DNA from: Pleodorina starrii
Taxonomy: Eukaryota > Chlorophyta > Chlorophyceae > Chlamydomonadales > Volvocaceae
Assembly (NCBI GenBank): GCA_030267565.1
Contig: BRXU01000073.1
Location: 62,001-126,000, forward strand
Length of the DNA stretch: 64,000 bases
Direction of reading: 5' to 3'
The first letter of the stretch is position 1. Each line of letters opens with the position of its first letter. The notes under the pieces were generated by a model. The model was given only the letters and a program-made list of their open reading frames with translations, had not been told where the DNA came from and made no database searches. The translations under genes and the position numbers were made by a program. This document shows positions 17,754-26,010 of this stretch, in pieces.

Positions 17754-18838
17754 GCAGCCCCTATCTGCATATCAACGGCATCCGCAAAATCTTCGGCGAT
17801 GTGGTCGCGACCGACCATGTCGAACTGGAAATCGCCGAAGGGGAATTCATGACCTTCCTTGGTCCCTCGGGCTCGGGCAAGTCCACGACGCTCTATATCC
17901 TTGCGGGCTTCCAGGATCCGACCGCGGGCGACATCAGCCTGCGCGGACAGTCGATCCTGCAGACGCCGTCGCACAAGCGTAACATCGGCATGGTGTTTCA
18001 GCGATACACGCTGTTCCCCCACCTGTCGGTGGGCGAGAACGTGGCCTTTCCGCTGCGCGTACGTCGTGCGCCGCAGGCCGAGATCGCAGCCAAGGTCAGG
18101 CGCGCCTTGTCTCTGGTTCGCCTGGACGGGTTCGAGGACCGGATGCCCGCCAAGATGTCAGGGGGCCAGCAGCAGCGCGTCGCACTGGCCCGCGCGTTGG
18201 TCTATGATCCGCCGGTTCTTCTGATGGACGAGCCGCTCTCGGCGCTGGACAAGAAACTTCGCGAGGAGATCCAGCACGAGATCCGCCGCATCCACCAGGA
18301 AACCGGTGTGACCATCCTGTATGTGACCCACGACCAGGAAGAGGCGCTGCGCCTGTCGGACCGGATCGCGGTGTTCAACAAGGGCAAGATCGAACAGGTC
18401 GGCACCGGCCCGGAACTCTATGCCAGTCCGGCCACGCATTTCGTGGCCGACTTCATCGGCGACAGCGCCTTCCTGGCCGGCGAACTGGCCGCGGTGCGCG
18501 CAGGACAGGCCAGCCTGCGCTTTGCGGACGGCACTGTCCTGGCCGATGTCCCGATGCACGGAACCGGCGCGGCAGGGTCCAAGGCGGAACTGATGCTGCG
18601 CCCCGAGCGGATCGAACTGACCGCCCGGCCCGGGCCGCAGGGCGCGTCGCTGCCCGTGACCGTCGAGGACGTGACCTTCCTTGGCAACAACAGCACGGTT
18701 TCGGCCCGAACCGGCTGGGGCGAGGTGCTGTCGGTCCGGATGAATTTCGGCCACCCGATGATGGGCCAGGTGCAACGCGGAGACGCGCTGCATGTTCGCT
18801 GGCAACCGCAGGACGCGCATGTCTTCGCCAAAGCCTGA
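17750..18838 (+). CDS. ABC transporter ATP-binding protein, PotA/PotG type
   Basis: The 362-residue ATPase carries every motif: Walker [10 protein letters not shown] (about residues 40-48), Q-loop [13 protein letters not shown], signature [15 protein letters not shown], Walker [13 protein letters not shown], and switch [10 protein letters not shown]. The C-terminal ~110 residues form the regulatory TOBE domain ([11 protein letters not shown]). It powers the importer coded by the preceding three genes. Confidence 0.93.
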   Translation: MSSPYLHINGIRKIFGDVVATDHVELEIAEGEFMTFLGPSGSGKSTTLYILAGFQDPTAGDISLRGQSILQTPSHKRNIGMVFQRYTLFPHLSVGENVAFPLRVRRAPQAEIAAKVRRALSLVRLDGFEDRMPAKMSGGQQQRVALARALVYDPPVLLMDEPLSALDKKLREEIQHEIRRIHQETGVTILYVTHDQEEALRLSDRIAVFNKGKIEQVGTGPELYASPATHFVADFIGDSAFLAGELAAVRAGQASLRFADGTVLADVPMHGTGAAGSKAELMLRPERIELTARPGPQGASLPVTVEDVTFLGNNSTVSARTGWGEVLSVRMNFGHPMMGQVQRGDALHVRWQPQDAHVFAKA

Positions 18839-18872
18839 ACCCTCTGCCCGAGAACCCCTGAAAGGCACCACC

Positions 18873-20318
18873 ATGCTGACCTTGAACGACTCTTCCCTGC
18901 TGACCGACAGCTGCCTGCTGGATGGCGCATGGGTCAAGGCCCGCTCGGGCGCCACGATCGCGGTGGCGAATCCGGCGGACGGGTCCGAGGTCGGCCGGGT
19001 TCCGTCCTTGTCCCCCGAGGAGATCAGCAAGGCCATTACCGCCGCCGACCGCGCCTTCCAGGGGTGGCGACTGCTGGCCGCCAAGGACCGCAGCATCATC
19101 CTGCGCCGCTGGTTCGACCTGATGATCGCCAATTCAGACGACCTGGCGGCGATCATGACGGCCGAGCAGGGCAAGCCGCTGGCCGAAGCGCGGGGCGAGA
19201 TCGCCTATGCCGCCAGTTTCGTGGAGTGGTTCGCCGAAGAGGCCAAGCGGGTCTATGGGGACACCATCCCGGGGCCCCAAGCCGACAAGCGCCTGACCGT
19301 CCTTCGCCAGCCGGTCGGCGTGACGGCCGCAATCACGCCGTGGAATTTCCCGGCGGCGATGATCACCCGCAAGGCCGCACCGGCCCTGGCCGCGGGTTGC
19401 ACCATGATCGTGCGCCCCGCCGACCTGACGCCCCTGACCGCGCTGGCGCTTGGCAAGCTGGCCGAGCGTGCGGGCGTTCCAGCGGGCGTCTTGCAGATTG
19501 TCACGGGCGAGGCGCGCAGCATCGGCAAGGTGCTGACCGCTTCCGATACGGTGCGCAAGCTGTCCTTCACCGGCTCGACCGAGGTGGGGCGCATTCTGAT
19601 GGCGCAATGCGCGCCTTCGATCAAACGCCTGTCGCTGGAACTCGGCGGCAATGCCCCCTTCATCGTCTTCGATGATGCCGACCTCGATGCGGCGGTCGAG
19701 GGCGCGATGACCGCCAAGTTCCGCAATGCCGGCCAGACCTGCGTCTGCGCCAACCGCTTCCTGGTGCAGCGCGGCGTCTATGACGCCTTTGCCGGCAAGC
19801 TGGCTGAACGCGTCGCTGCCCTGAAGGTCGGGCCAGGCACCGAAGCTGGCGTCGCCATTGGCCCGATGATCGAGGAGAAAGGCGCCGCCAAGGTCGAGGC
19901 TCATATTGCAGACGCGCTCGCCAAGGGCGCAAGCCTGATCACCGGCGGCAAGCGTCTGGGTGGGCTGATGCTGGAGCCTGGCGTCCTGACCGGCGTCACG
20001 ACCGCCATGGCCGTGGCGCAGGAGGAAACCTTCGGCCCCCTCGCCCCGCTTTTCGCCTTTGACACTGAGGAGGAAGCGATCGCCATGGCGAACGATACGA
20101 TCTTCGGACTGGCGGCCTATTTCTATACCCGCGACTACGCCCGCGTGGTTCGCGTCTCCGAAGGCCTTGAATACGGCATGGTTGGTCATAACACCGGTCT
20201 GATTTCAAACGAAATGGCGCCGTTCGGGGGAGTCAAGCAGTCGGGTTTGGGTCGCGAGGGATCGAAATACGGGATCGAGGAATATCTCGAAATCAAATAT
20301 GTTTGCTCGGCCTTGTGA
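18873..20318 (+). CDS. gabD: Succinate-semialdehyde dehydrogenase family enzyme
   Basis: The 481-residue aldehyde dehydrogenase is of GabD type: KRLTVLRQPVGVTAAITPWNFPAAMITRK, LELGGNAPFIVFDDADLDAA and NAGQTCVCANRFLVQ (the catalytic Glu and Cys), with a C-terminal APFGGVKQSGLGREGSKYGIEEYLE (all quoted in part of larger matches). Oxidation of succinate semialdehyde to succinate would be the last step of the pathway encoded upstream and links it to the TCA cycle. The start at 18873 lies 34 bases after the ATPase stop, with AAAGGCACCACC before it. The gene is the last one before the insertion-sequence region. Confidence 0.87.
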   Translation: MLTLNDSSLLTDSCLLDGAWVKARSGATIAVANPADGSEVGRVPSLSPEEISKAITAADRAFQGWRLLAAKDRSIILRRWFDLMIANSDDLAAIMTAEQGKPLAEARGEIAYAASFVEWFAEEAKRVYGDTIPGPQADKRLTVLRQPVGVTAAITPWNFPAAMITRKAAPALAAGCTMIVRPADLTPLTALALGKLAERAGVPAGVLQIVTGEARSIGKVLTASDTVRKLSFTGSTEVGRILMAQCAPSIKRLSLELGGNAPFIVFDDADLDAAVEGAMTAKFRNAGQTCVCANRFLVQRGVYDAFAGKLAERVAALKVGPGTEAGVAIGPMIEEKGAAKVEAHIADALAKGASLITGGKRLGGLMLEPGVLTGVTTAMAVAQEETFGPLAPLFAFDTEEEAIAMANDTIFGLAAYFYTRDYARVVRVSEGLEYGMVGHNTGLISNEMAPFGGVKQSGLGREGSKYGIEEYLEIKYVCSAL

Positions 20319-20411
20319 CCTCTGATGGCGGACTGCGTTCTTAGGTGACTTGGAGAGGTTAGCGTCCGCGGATCTGGTGTAATTTCATCGCCGTCTGCGG
20401 TGTGATCCCGG

Positions 20412-20420
20412 GTGGCCATC
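20412..20420. repeat. Left target-site duplication of IS903-group copy 1
   Basis: GTGGCCATC directly precedes the left inverted repeat at 20421. Removing the IS427-type element on the right side restores GTAGCCATC next to the right inverted repeat (GTA at 22657-22659 plus GCCATC at 23503-23508). Eight of nine bases agree, as expected for the 9-base duplication of this IS group after one mutation. Confidence 0.65.
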
Positions 20421-20706
20421 GGCGTTGTTGCAAAACTCACCTCCTGAGGTGAGTTTCCGTTACCCCCCTGACTTCATGCCACGCGCTTGATCTCGGCGGT
20501 GCCGAGTGCGTTGAAGCGATTCATGCCCGCAGGATGTCGTTGCGGGCGCGAGCGGCAGGGCAGTCCTCCTTCCAGAGGCGCCCGTTCTTGCGGATCGGGA
20601 TAACGGCGGTGCCGCCGCGATCCAGGATGGCCGTGTGGCAACGCCGGGTGTCAAAGGCGCCATCGCCGGTCACGGTGCCGATCTGCTCATCGGGCGGGAT
20701 CTGATC

Positions 20707-22039
20707 GCGAGTGTCCGATCTTCTGTGTATCGGTGAAGTGGTCCATGCTTCCTGAGAGGAGCAAGGACGATGACGATTTCCAACGAGTTGCTGGACGAGT
20801 TGCTGAAGGGCTGCAAGCGGCCTGAGGATCTGCTGGGCGATGCCGGGCTGATGAAAGAGCTGAAGGTCCGGCTGATGGAACGGATGCTGGGGGCCGAACT
20901 GACCGCCCATCTGGGCTATGAGGCCGGTGCGGTGCCGCCAGCCGAACAGAGCAACCGCCGGAACGGGGTTGCGGCGAAGCGCGTGAAAGGTTCGGACGGC
21001 GAGGTGCCGCTTTTGGTTCCGCGTGACCGGGACGGCAGTTTCGAGCCGGAGCTGGTGAAGAAAGGCCAGACCCGGATCGACGGGGTGGATGACAAGATCA
21101 TCGGGCTCTATGCCGCCGGGCTGTCGGTGCGCGACATCCAGGCCCATCTGGAAGAGCTTTATGGCCTGAGGGTCTCGCCCGACCTGATCAGCCGTGTCAC
21201 CGATGCCGTGCTGGGGGAGGTCCGGGAATGGCAGCACCGGGCACTGGACCGGATGTATCCGATCGTCATTTTCGACGCGCTGCGGGTTAAGATCCGCGAT
21301 GCCGACAGCCGGATGGTCAAGAACAAGGCCGTTTACATCGCCCTCGGCGTCACCCACGAGGGGGAGCGGGAGGTTCTGGGCCTGTGGATCGCCGACAACG
21401 AGGGGGCCAAGTTCTGGCTGTCGGTGATGAATGAACTGCGCAACCGGGGCGTTCAGGACATCCTGATCGCCGTTGTTGACGGGCTGAAGGGCTTCCCGGA
21501 GGCTATCACCACGGCCTTCCCCGAGACCATGGTCCAGACCTGTATCGTCCATCTGATCCGGCATTCGATGAACTTCTGCAGCTGGAAGGACCGCAAGGCG
21601 GTGGCCGCCGATCTGCGCCCGATCTACGAGGCCCCGACCGCCGAGGAGGCCGCCCGCCAGTTGGAGGTATTCGAGGAAAAGTGGGCCGGGAAATACCCGT
21701 CCATCGCCCCGGCCTGGCGCCGGGCATGGGCCGAGGTCACGCCGTTCTATGCCTTCAGCGCGGCGATCCGGAAGATCATCTATACGACCAACGCAGTGGA
21801 ATCGCTGAACCGGGTGCTGCGGAAAACGCTGAAGACCAAGGGCTCCTTCCCGACCGAGGAAGCTGCCACGAAGCTGATCTTCCTGGCCATCCGCAACTTC
21901 GAGAAGGGCGGCCGCACCGTCCGGGAGTGGGTTGCGGCCCGCAATCAGCTGGCCATAATGTTCGCCGGGCGCTTCGACGCCTGAACGTATCTGAAAACCG
22001 CATGGGCCCGCTCAGATACACAGAGTTCCTGACACTCCC
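20707..22039 (+). mobile_element. Complete IS256-family element nested in IS903-group copy 1
   Basis: The 1333-base element has 25-base imperfect inverted ends: left begins GCGAGTGTC and ends CTGTGTATC, right (reverse complement) begins GGGAGTGTC and ends CTGTGTATC. It is flanked by the 8-base direct repeat ATCTGATC at 20699-20706 and 22040-22047. Removing it and one repeat restores the transposase reading LLDQ-IPPDEQ, which aligns with [10 protein letters not shown] in copy 2. Structure, ends and target duplication are all intact, so it is a recent insertion and possibly active. Confidence 0.92.
20770..21984 (+). CDS. IS256-family transposase (full length)
   Basis: The 404-residue DDE transposase has LLGDAGLMKELKVRLMERMLGAELTAHLGYE (N-terminal part, quoted for its LGAELTAHLGYE core), IVIFDALRVKIRD (first catalytic Asp), IAVVDGLKGFPEAI (second Asp), and IIYTTNAVESLNRVLRK (catalytic Glu). 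AGGAGCAAGGACG precedes the ATG. Length and motif order match active family members. It moves the element that carries it. Confidence 0.95.
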   Translation: MTISNELLDELLKGCKRPEDLLGDAGLMKELKVRLMERMLGAELTAHLGYEAGAVPPAEQSNRRNGVAAKRVKGSDGEVPLLVPRDRDGSFEPELVKKGQTRIDGVDDKIIGLYAAGLSVRDIQAHLEELYGLRVSPDLISRVTDAVLGEVREWQHRALDRMYPIVIFDALRVKIRDADSRMVKNKAVYIALGVTHEGEREVLGLWIADNEGAKFWLSVMNELRNRGVQDILIAVVDGLKGFPEAITTAFPETMVQTCIVHLIRHSMNFCSWKDRKAVAADLRPIYEAPTAEEAARQLEVFEEKWAGKYPSIAPAWRRAWAEVTPFYAFSAAIRKIIYTTNAVESLNRVLRKTLKTKGSFPTEEAATKLIFLAIRNFEKGGRTVREWVAARNQLAIMFAGRFDA

Positions 22040-22659
22040 ATCTGATCCAGAAGGCCCGGCAGGACAGGGCTGTCACCGTCACGGCTGGAGGTGAACTCCA
22101 CCACCCGGATGTCACCGGTAGCCGTGTCCATCGCCAGATGGACCTTGCGATATTGGCGCCTGCGGTGTGTGCCGTGCTTGCGCGCCAGCCACTCTCCGTC
22201 ACCCTGAAACTTGATCCCGGTGCTGTCCACCAGCAGGTTCAGCGGTCCCGGCGCGCGGCGGCTTGATATCTGAACGGCAAGGGTCTTCTGTCTGCGGCTT
22301 GAGGCGTGGAAAAGTCCGGAACCGGCCAATCGAGCCCGGCCATCTCCAGGATGCTGGCCACCATGCCTGTCGTGTGCCGAAGCGGCAGGCCAAAGAGCAC
22401 CTTCACCATCAGGCAGAACTGGATTGCTGCATCGGAGAATACAGGCGGGCGGCCGGGCCGCCCCGCCCTGTTCGCCAGCCACGCCATGTCCTTGTCCAGC
22501 CAGATCAGCAGTGATCCGCGTCGCCTCAGGGCATCATTGCAGGATTTCCAGTTCGTCCTGCGGTAGCGGGCAGGTTCAGGCTTCGCCATGCGAGGACGCT
22601 TACCCTACAGCAGTCCCCGCGTGAATCCTCGCTCAGGCGAGTTCTGCAACAACGCTGTA

Positions 22660-23500
22660 GGGTCCAGACTCATTGAATTTCACAGCCAGAACAAGACGGT
22701 TGCGGCGAGCATGATCGCGGAGAAGAAGGTTTCCGGGCAGCGGTCGTATCGGGTGGCGACGCGCCGCCAATCCTTCAGACGGCCGAACATGATCTCGATG
22801 CGGTTGCGCCGTTTGTAGCGCCGCTTGTCGTATTTGACGGCCTTCCTGCGGGACTTTCGACCGGGGATGCAGACCTTTATCCCGCTGTCTTTCAACGCTT
22901 CTCTGAACCAATCAGCGTCGTAGCCCCTGTCAGCCAGCAGCCAACCCGCCTTCGGCAGACTGCCCAGAAGAGCCGCGGCGCCTGTGTAGTCGCTGACCTG
23001 GCCGGCCGACATGAAGAACCCGATCGGCCGCCCCGTGGCATCGGCAACGGCGTGCAGTTTGGTGTTCATGCCGCCTTTTGTCCGCCCGATCTGGCGTGCG
23101 CGCCCCCCTTTTTCACGCACAGGCTCGACGCCGTGCGGTGTGCCTTGAGATAGGTCGCATCGATCATGATCGTCTTGTGATCGGCGCTCTCAGCGGCCAG
23201 GCCGACCATGATCCTGGCGAAGACCCCGTTGTCACTCCAGCGCTTCCAACGGTTGTAGAGGGTCTTGGCGGGCCCATATTCCTTCGGCGCATCACACCAC
23301 CGCAACCCATTGCGGTTGATGAAGATTATGCCGCTGAGAACGCGGCGATCATCGACGCGGGGCTTGCCATGACTCTTGGGAAAGAACGGCTTCAGGCGTT
23401 CCATCTGGGCATCGCTCAGCCAGTAAAGATTGCTCATCGATCAGGTCTCCTTGCGGAGCCTGAATCATGCCAAACGCCTGAAATCAATGGGTCTGGAGCC
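22660..23500 (-). mobile_element. IS427-type IS5-family element, copy 1
   Basis: The 841-base element is bounded by related ends: left GGGTCCAGACTCATTG, right (reverse complement) GGCTCCAGACCCATTG. It is flanked by TA at 22658-22659 and 23501-23502. It lies exactly inside the right target duplication of IS903-group copy 1. Coding content is the two overlapping transposase frames on the minus strand. It is nearly identical in sequence and orientation to copy 2 at 57545-59447. Confidence 0.87.
22680..23437 (-). CDS. IS5-family (IS427 group) transposase, two frames joined by programmed frameshift
   Basis: OrfA (23437 to 23066) reads MSNLYWLSDAQMERLKPFF and DRRVLSGIIFINRNGLRWCDAP. OrfB (ending at 22680) carries GMNTKLHAVADATGRPIGFF, LLADRGYDADWFREAL, a catalytic-domain motif, and RNRIEIMFGRLKDWRRVATRYDR with the DDE glutamate. 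The overlap contains a run GAAAAAGGGGGG near 23105-23118 (reading on the minus strand), the usual slippery site for producing the fused OrfAB enzyme. Both frames are intact. Confidence 0.88.
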
Positions 23501-23566
23501 TAGCCATCGAGTGTATGATCGAGGTGGAGTTTCGACGCTTCAACCACGGCTCTTACGGAGCCCACA

Positions 23567-23792
23567 ATGACCAAACCCACCATGGACCTGTCGAGCTTCT
23601 GGCCAAGCAGGGCCAAGGAGACATCCTGCGCAGCATCGCCGAGGCAGCGCGGTAAATGATCATGGAAGCCGATGTCGGCGGTCTAATCGGTTCTGGGCGG
23701 TACGAACGCAGCGGTGAACGCACAACCTGGCGCAACAGGTATCGCGCCAATCCCGGGCATCGTTTGAAGTCGTCGTGCGGCGTCATCCGTCT
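23567..23792 (+). pseudogene. IS256-family transposase, N-terminal remnant
   Basis: The ATG at 23567 gives MTKPTMDL, then a missing base shifts the frame so that the expected VELLAKQGQGDILRSIAEAAR appears in the next frame, ended by a TAA. MIMEADVGGLIGSGRYERSGERTTWRNRYR follows, the conserved N-terminal signature of another IS256 subfamily (only its core GRYERSGERTTWRN need be compared). It is cut off by the IS66 end at 23793. IS903-group copy 1 may have inserted in its upstream part. Confidence 0.75.
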
Positions 23793-25229
23793 GTAAGCGG
23801 CGGCTACGCCGCACCTGCTTTCAGCTTGACGGCTTGAAGTTCTAGGGCAGCAGGTCGTCGCTCTTCGCCTGTGGGTGGCTGGCCGCCACGGCTTCGAGGG
23901 TTGCTTTGAGGTAGGCGAAGGGCTCGACGCCATTGACCTTTGCGGTGGCGATCAGGGATGCGATGCGCGCCCAGGATCGCCCGCCTTCGTTATGACCGGC
24001 GAACAGCGCATTCTTGCGGGTCAAGGCGATCGGCCTGATCAGGTTCTCGACGCTGTTGGAGGCGATCTCGACGCGGCCGTCGCGCAGAAAAGTCTGCAAT
24101 CCGTCCCAGTGGCGATGGACATAGGCCAGCTTTTCGCCGAGGCGGGACTTCACAGAGATGCGCCGGCATTGCGCCTGCAGTCATTCGCCGAAGGCGGCGA
24201 CCAGCGGCGCTCTGCGCACTTGGCGGGTCGACTGCAGCTGGCCGGGGCCCATGCCACGGATCTCGGCTTCGATCCGGTAAAGCTCGGCGATCCGGCGCAG
24301 ACCCTCGGCCGCGACCTCGGAGCCGTCGCGATCAACGATTTCCTTCAGCTTGCGCCGGGCATGCGCCCAGCAATGGGCGACGGTGATCGGCGCGCCGCCT
24401 GTCCGGGATGGGCGCTTCAGGAGGTTGTAGCCGGTATAGCCATCCAGCTGCAGGATGCCGTCAAAGCCCTGCAGAATGCGCTCTGCATTCTCGCCCCCAC
24501 GGTCCGGCGCATAGGTGAAGACCACACCAGGTGGATCTGCCCCGCCCCATGACCCGTCATCGCGCGCCAGGGTCCAGAGGTAGCCTGTCTTCGTTCGCCC
24601 CCTTCCAGGATCGAGCACGGGTGCGGTGGTCTCGTCCATGAACAGCTTGTCCGAACGCTTCAGATGTTCGGCGAGCCGATCGACCACAGGACCGAGATGG
24701 AAGGCGGCGGTGCCGATCCAGTCGGCCAGCGTGCTGCGATGCAGTTCGATCCCGGCGCGGGCCAGGATCCGGCTCTGGCGGTATAAGGGAAGGTGGTCGG
24801 CGTATTTGCTGACCAGGACATATGCGAGGGCGCTCTCGGTGGGCAGTCCGCCCTCGATCAGGTGCGCGGGCGCCAGTGCTTGGGTAATACCCTCGGCGCA
24901 TCGACGACACGCATACTTGGGATGGATAGTCACGATGACCCGCAGCTGCGCGGGCACGATGTCCAACCGCTCGGTCCGGTCTTCGCCAATACGGTGCATG
25001 TCGCCACAGCCGCGTCGCCATTGTGGCTCGGACCAATGGCGACCAGAGCAGGCTGTTCGGCTCGATCACCCGTAGGGTCCGGGGCAGACCCGCCGGAAAA
25101 TGCCCGCGGTTGCAGCGTACGGCTCGACGCGGAGGTGTGCCGGGCGGTGCCTCGGCGTCCTGCCGCCTCGACCTCGGCCACCGCCGCTTCGAGATCCTCG
25201 AAAGCCAACTGGCGCTCGTCATCGCTCAC
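23793..25229 (-). mobile_element. IS66-family element, truncated
   Basis: The left end at 23793 shows GTAAGCGG, the conserved terminus of IS66 elements. Only the tnpC region follows, to about 25229; tnpA, tnpB and the other terminus are missing, and an IS3-family scrap begins immediately. The element is therefore immobile by itself. Confidence 0.7.
23842..25229 (-). pseudogene. tnpC: IS66 transposase (tnpC), disrupted
   Basis: A GTG at 25229 starts MSDDERQLAFEDLEAAVAEVE, the IS66 TnpC N-terminus. Frameshifts follow in the first 230 bases (RGHFPAGLPRTLRVIEP lies in a second frame). From about 24999 a third frame is clean (MHRIGEDRTERLDIVPAQLRV, KLFMDETTAPVLDPG, LQLDGYTGYN, AHCWAHARRKL). At 24181-24183 an in-frame TGA replaces the expected Trp in FGE-W-LQAQ, after which the frame continues RLGEKLAYVHRHWDGLQ to the natural end at 23842. 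Confidence 0.85.
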
Positions 25230-25420
25230 GCTCCGTCTTCAAGTCGCTGAAGGCCGAACTGGTTTGGAGACGCGACTGGCACACCCGGCGCGACGTCGAG
25301 ATCGCGCCCTTCGAATACCTCAATGGCTTCTACAACCCGCGGCGCAGACACTCGGCATTGGGCTGAAAATCACCCGTGGCCTTCGAACAGAAGGCCGCCC
25401 AACATGAGCACCTGACCGGA
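25230..25420 (+). pseudogene. IS3-family transposase OrfB, C-terminal remnant
   Basis: The plus frame reads FKSLKAELVWRRDWHTRRD and FNPRRRH-type ending YNPRRRHSALG, the conserved end of IS3-family OrfB. TGA at 25364-25366 stands where Trp is expected (SALGW), after which KSPVAFEQKAAQ continues in frame. The integrase core is missing. It abuts the IS66 tnpC start on one side and an AraC remnant on the other. Confidence 0.7.
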
Positions 25421-25435
25421 ATAAAACCGGCGCAG

Positions 25436-25879
25436 GTCCAAGTTCCGGCTGGTCCAGTTCCTGCTGCAAGAGCTCTACAGCGAAAACCCGCTGCCTGCTC
25501 TGGTGCTGCAGAAAATGGAACAGGCAATCGTGCTGAGCTTTCTGCTATCTGCGCAACGAACCGCAGCCCGCCGCACGGTGGCAGGCCCGCCGTGCCGCCG
25601 AGTATATCGGGGCGCATTGGGACCGCTCGATCACCGTCGAAGCCCTGGCCGGCATCTGCAATCTCAGCAGCCGCAGCCTTTACCAGATCTTTTGCCAGAC
25701 CTGGGGCGTTTCCCCGATGATCTTCGTGCACAGTATCCGCCTGGCTCGCGTCCGCGAGATGCTGAAAGCAGGCGTATCCCACACAACCGTCACATCGGTC
25801 AGCTATCTTTGCAGCTTTTCCAAGCAGGCCAGTTCGCTTCGGCGAACTGCCGTCGCAGGCCCCGCGCAAAGGCGCCTGA
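25436..25879 (+). pseudogene. AraC-family transcriptional regulator, 3' remnant with frameshifts
   Basis: Pieces of an AraC/XylS regulator can be followed over three frames: FRLVQFLLQELYSENPLPALVL from the effector-domain end, then RRAAEYIGAHWDRSITVEAL and ICNLSSRSLYQIFCQTWGVSPM (first helix-turn-helix), RLARVREMLKAG, and a final FGELPSQAPRKGA stop at 25877-25879. Frame changes occur near 25520-25580 and 25820. The 5' part is lost. It cannot give a working regulator. Confidence 0.7.
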
Positions 25880-26010
25880 CGATCAATTCTTGCAGGCCCG
25901 CAGCGCCAGGCACCCAGATCAGGGCAGCCACGGGTCGGGGCAAGCCACATCCATCCTGCCGGTGAGGCCAACCTTGCCCAAGGCGGCGAAAAACCCCGGT
26001 TCTCAGGCGG

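Larger units (their letters stand above)
20474..22589 (-). pseudogene. IS5-family (IS903 group) transposase, split and deleted
   Basis: The 5' part (22589 down to about 22040) reads MAKPEPARYRRTNWKSCNDAL with a frameshift after the LDWPVPDFST segment, then continues [22 protein letters not shown] up to GLLDQ. The IS256 insertion intervenes. The 3' part resumes at about 20706 with IPPDEQIGTVTGDGAFDTRRC, ends its open frame at RNDILRA, and then, in another frame, has only MNRFNALGTAEIKRVA. Comparison with copy 2 shows the lost middle stretch. Lesions: one insertion, at least one frameshift, one internal deletion. Confidence 0.8.
20421..22656 (-). mobile_element. IS903-group IS5-family element, copy 1, interrupted by IS256 and internally deleted
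   Basis: Terminal inverted repeats GGCGTTGTTGC (20421) and its partner ending at 22656 (GCAACAACGCT) bound the element. After removing the IS256 insertion it is about 895 bases, versus 1053 for copy 2 at 57566, because roughly 150-160 bases of the transposase 3' region are missing (between the codons for RNDILRA and MNRF). It cannot encode an active transposase. Confidence 0.8.

Noticed and set aside
20319..25879. The IS cluster as an integrative element or prophage with attachment sites.
   Set aside because: No integrase, phage or conjugation gene is present. Every recognisable piece is an insertion sequence or a truncated chromosomal gene.
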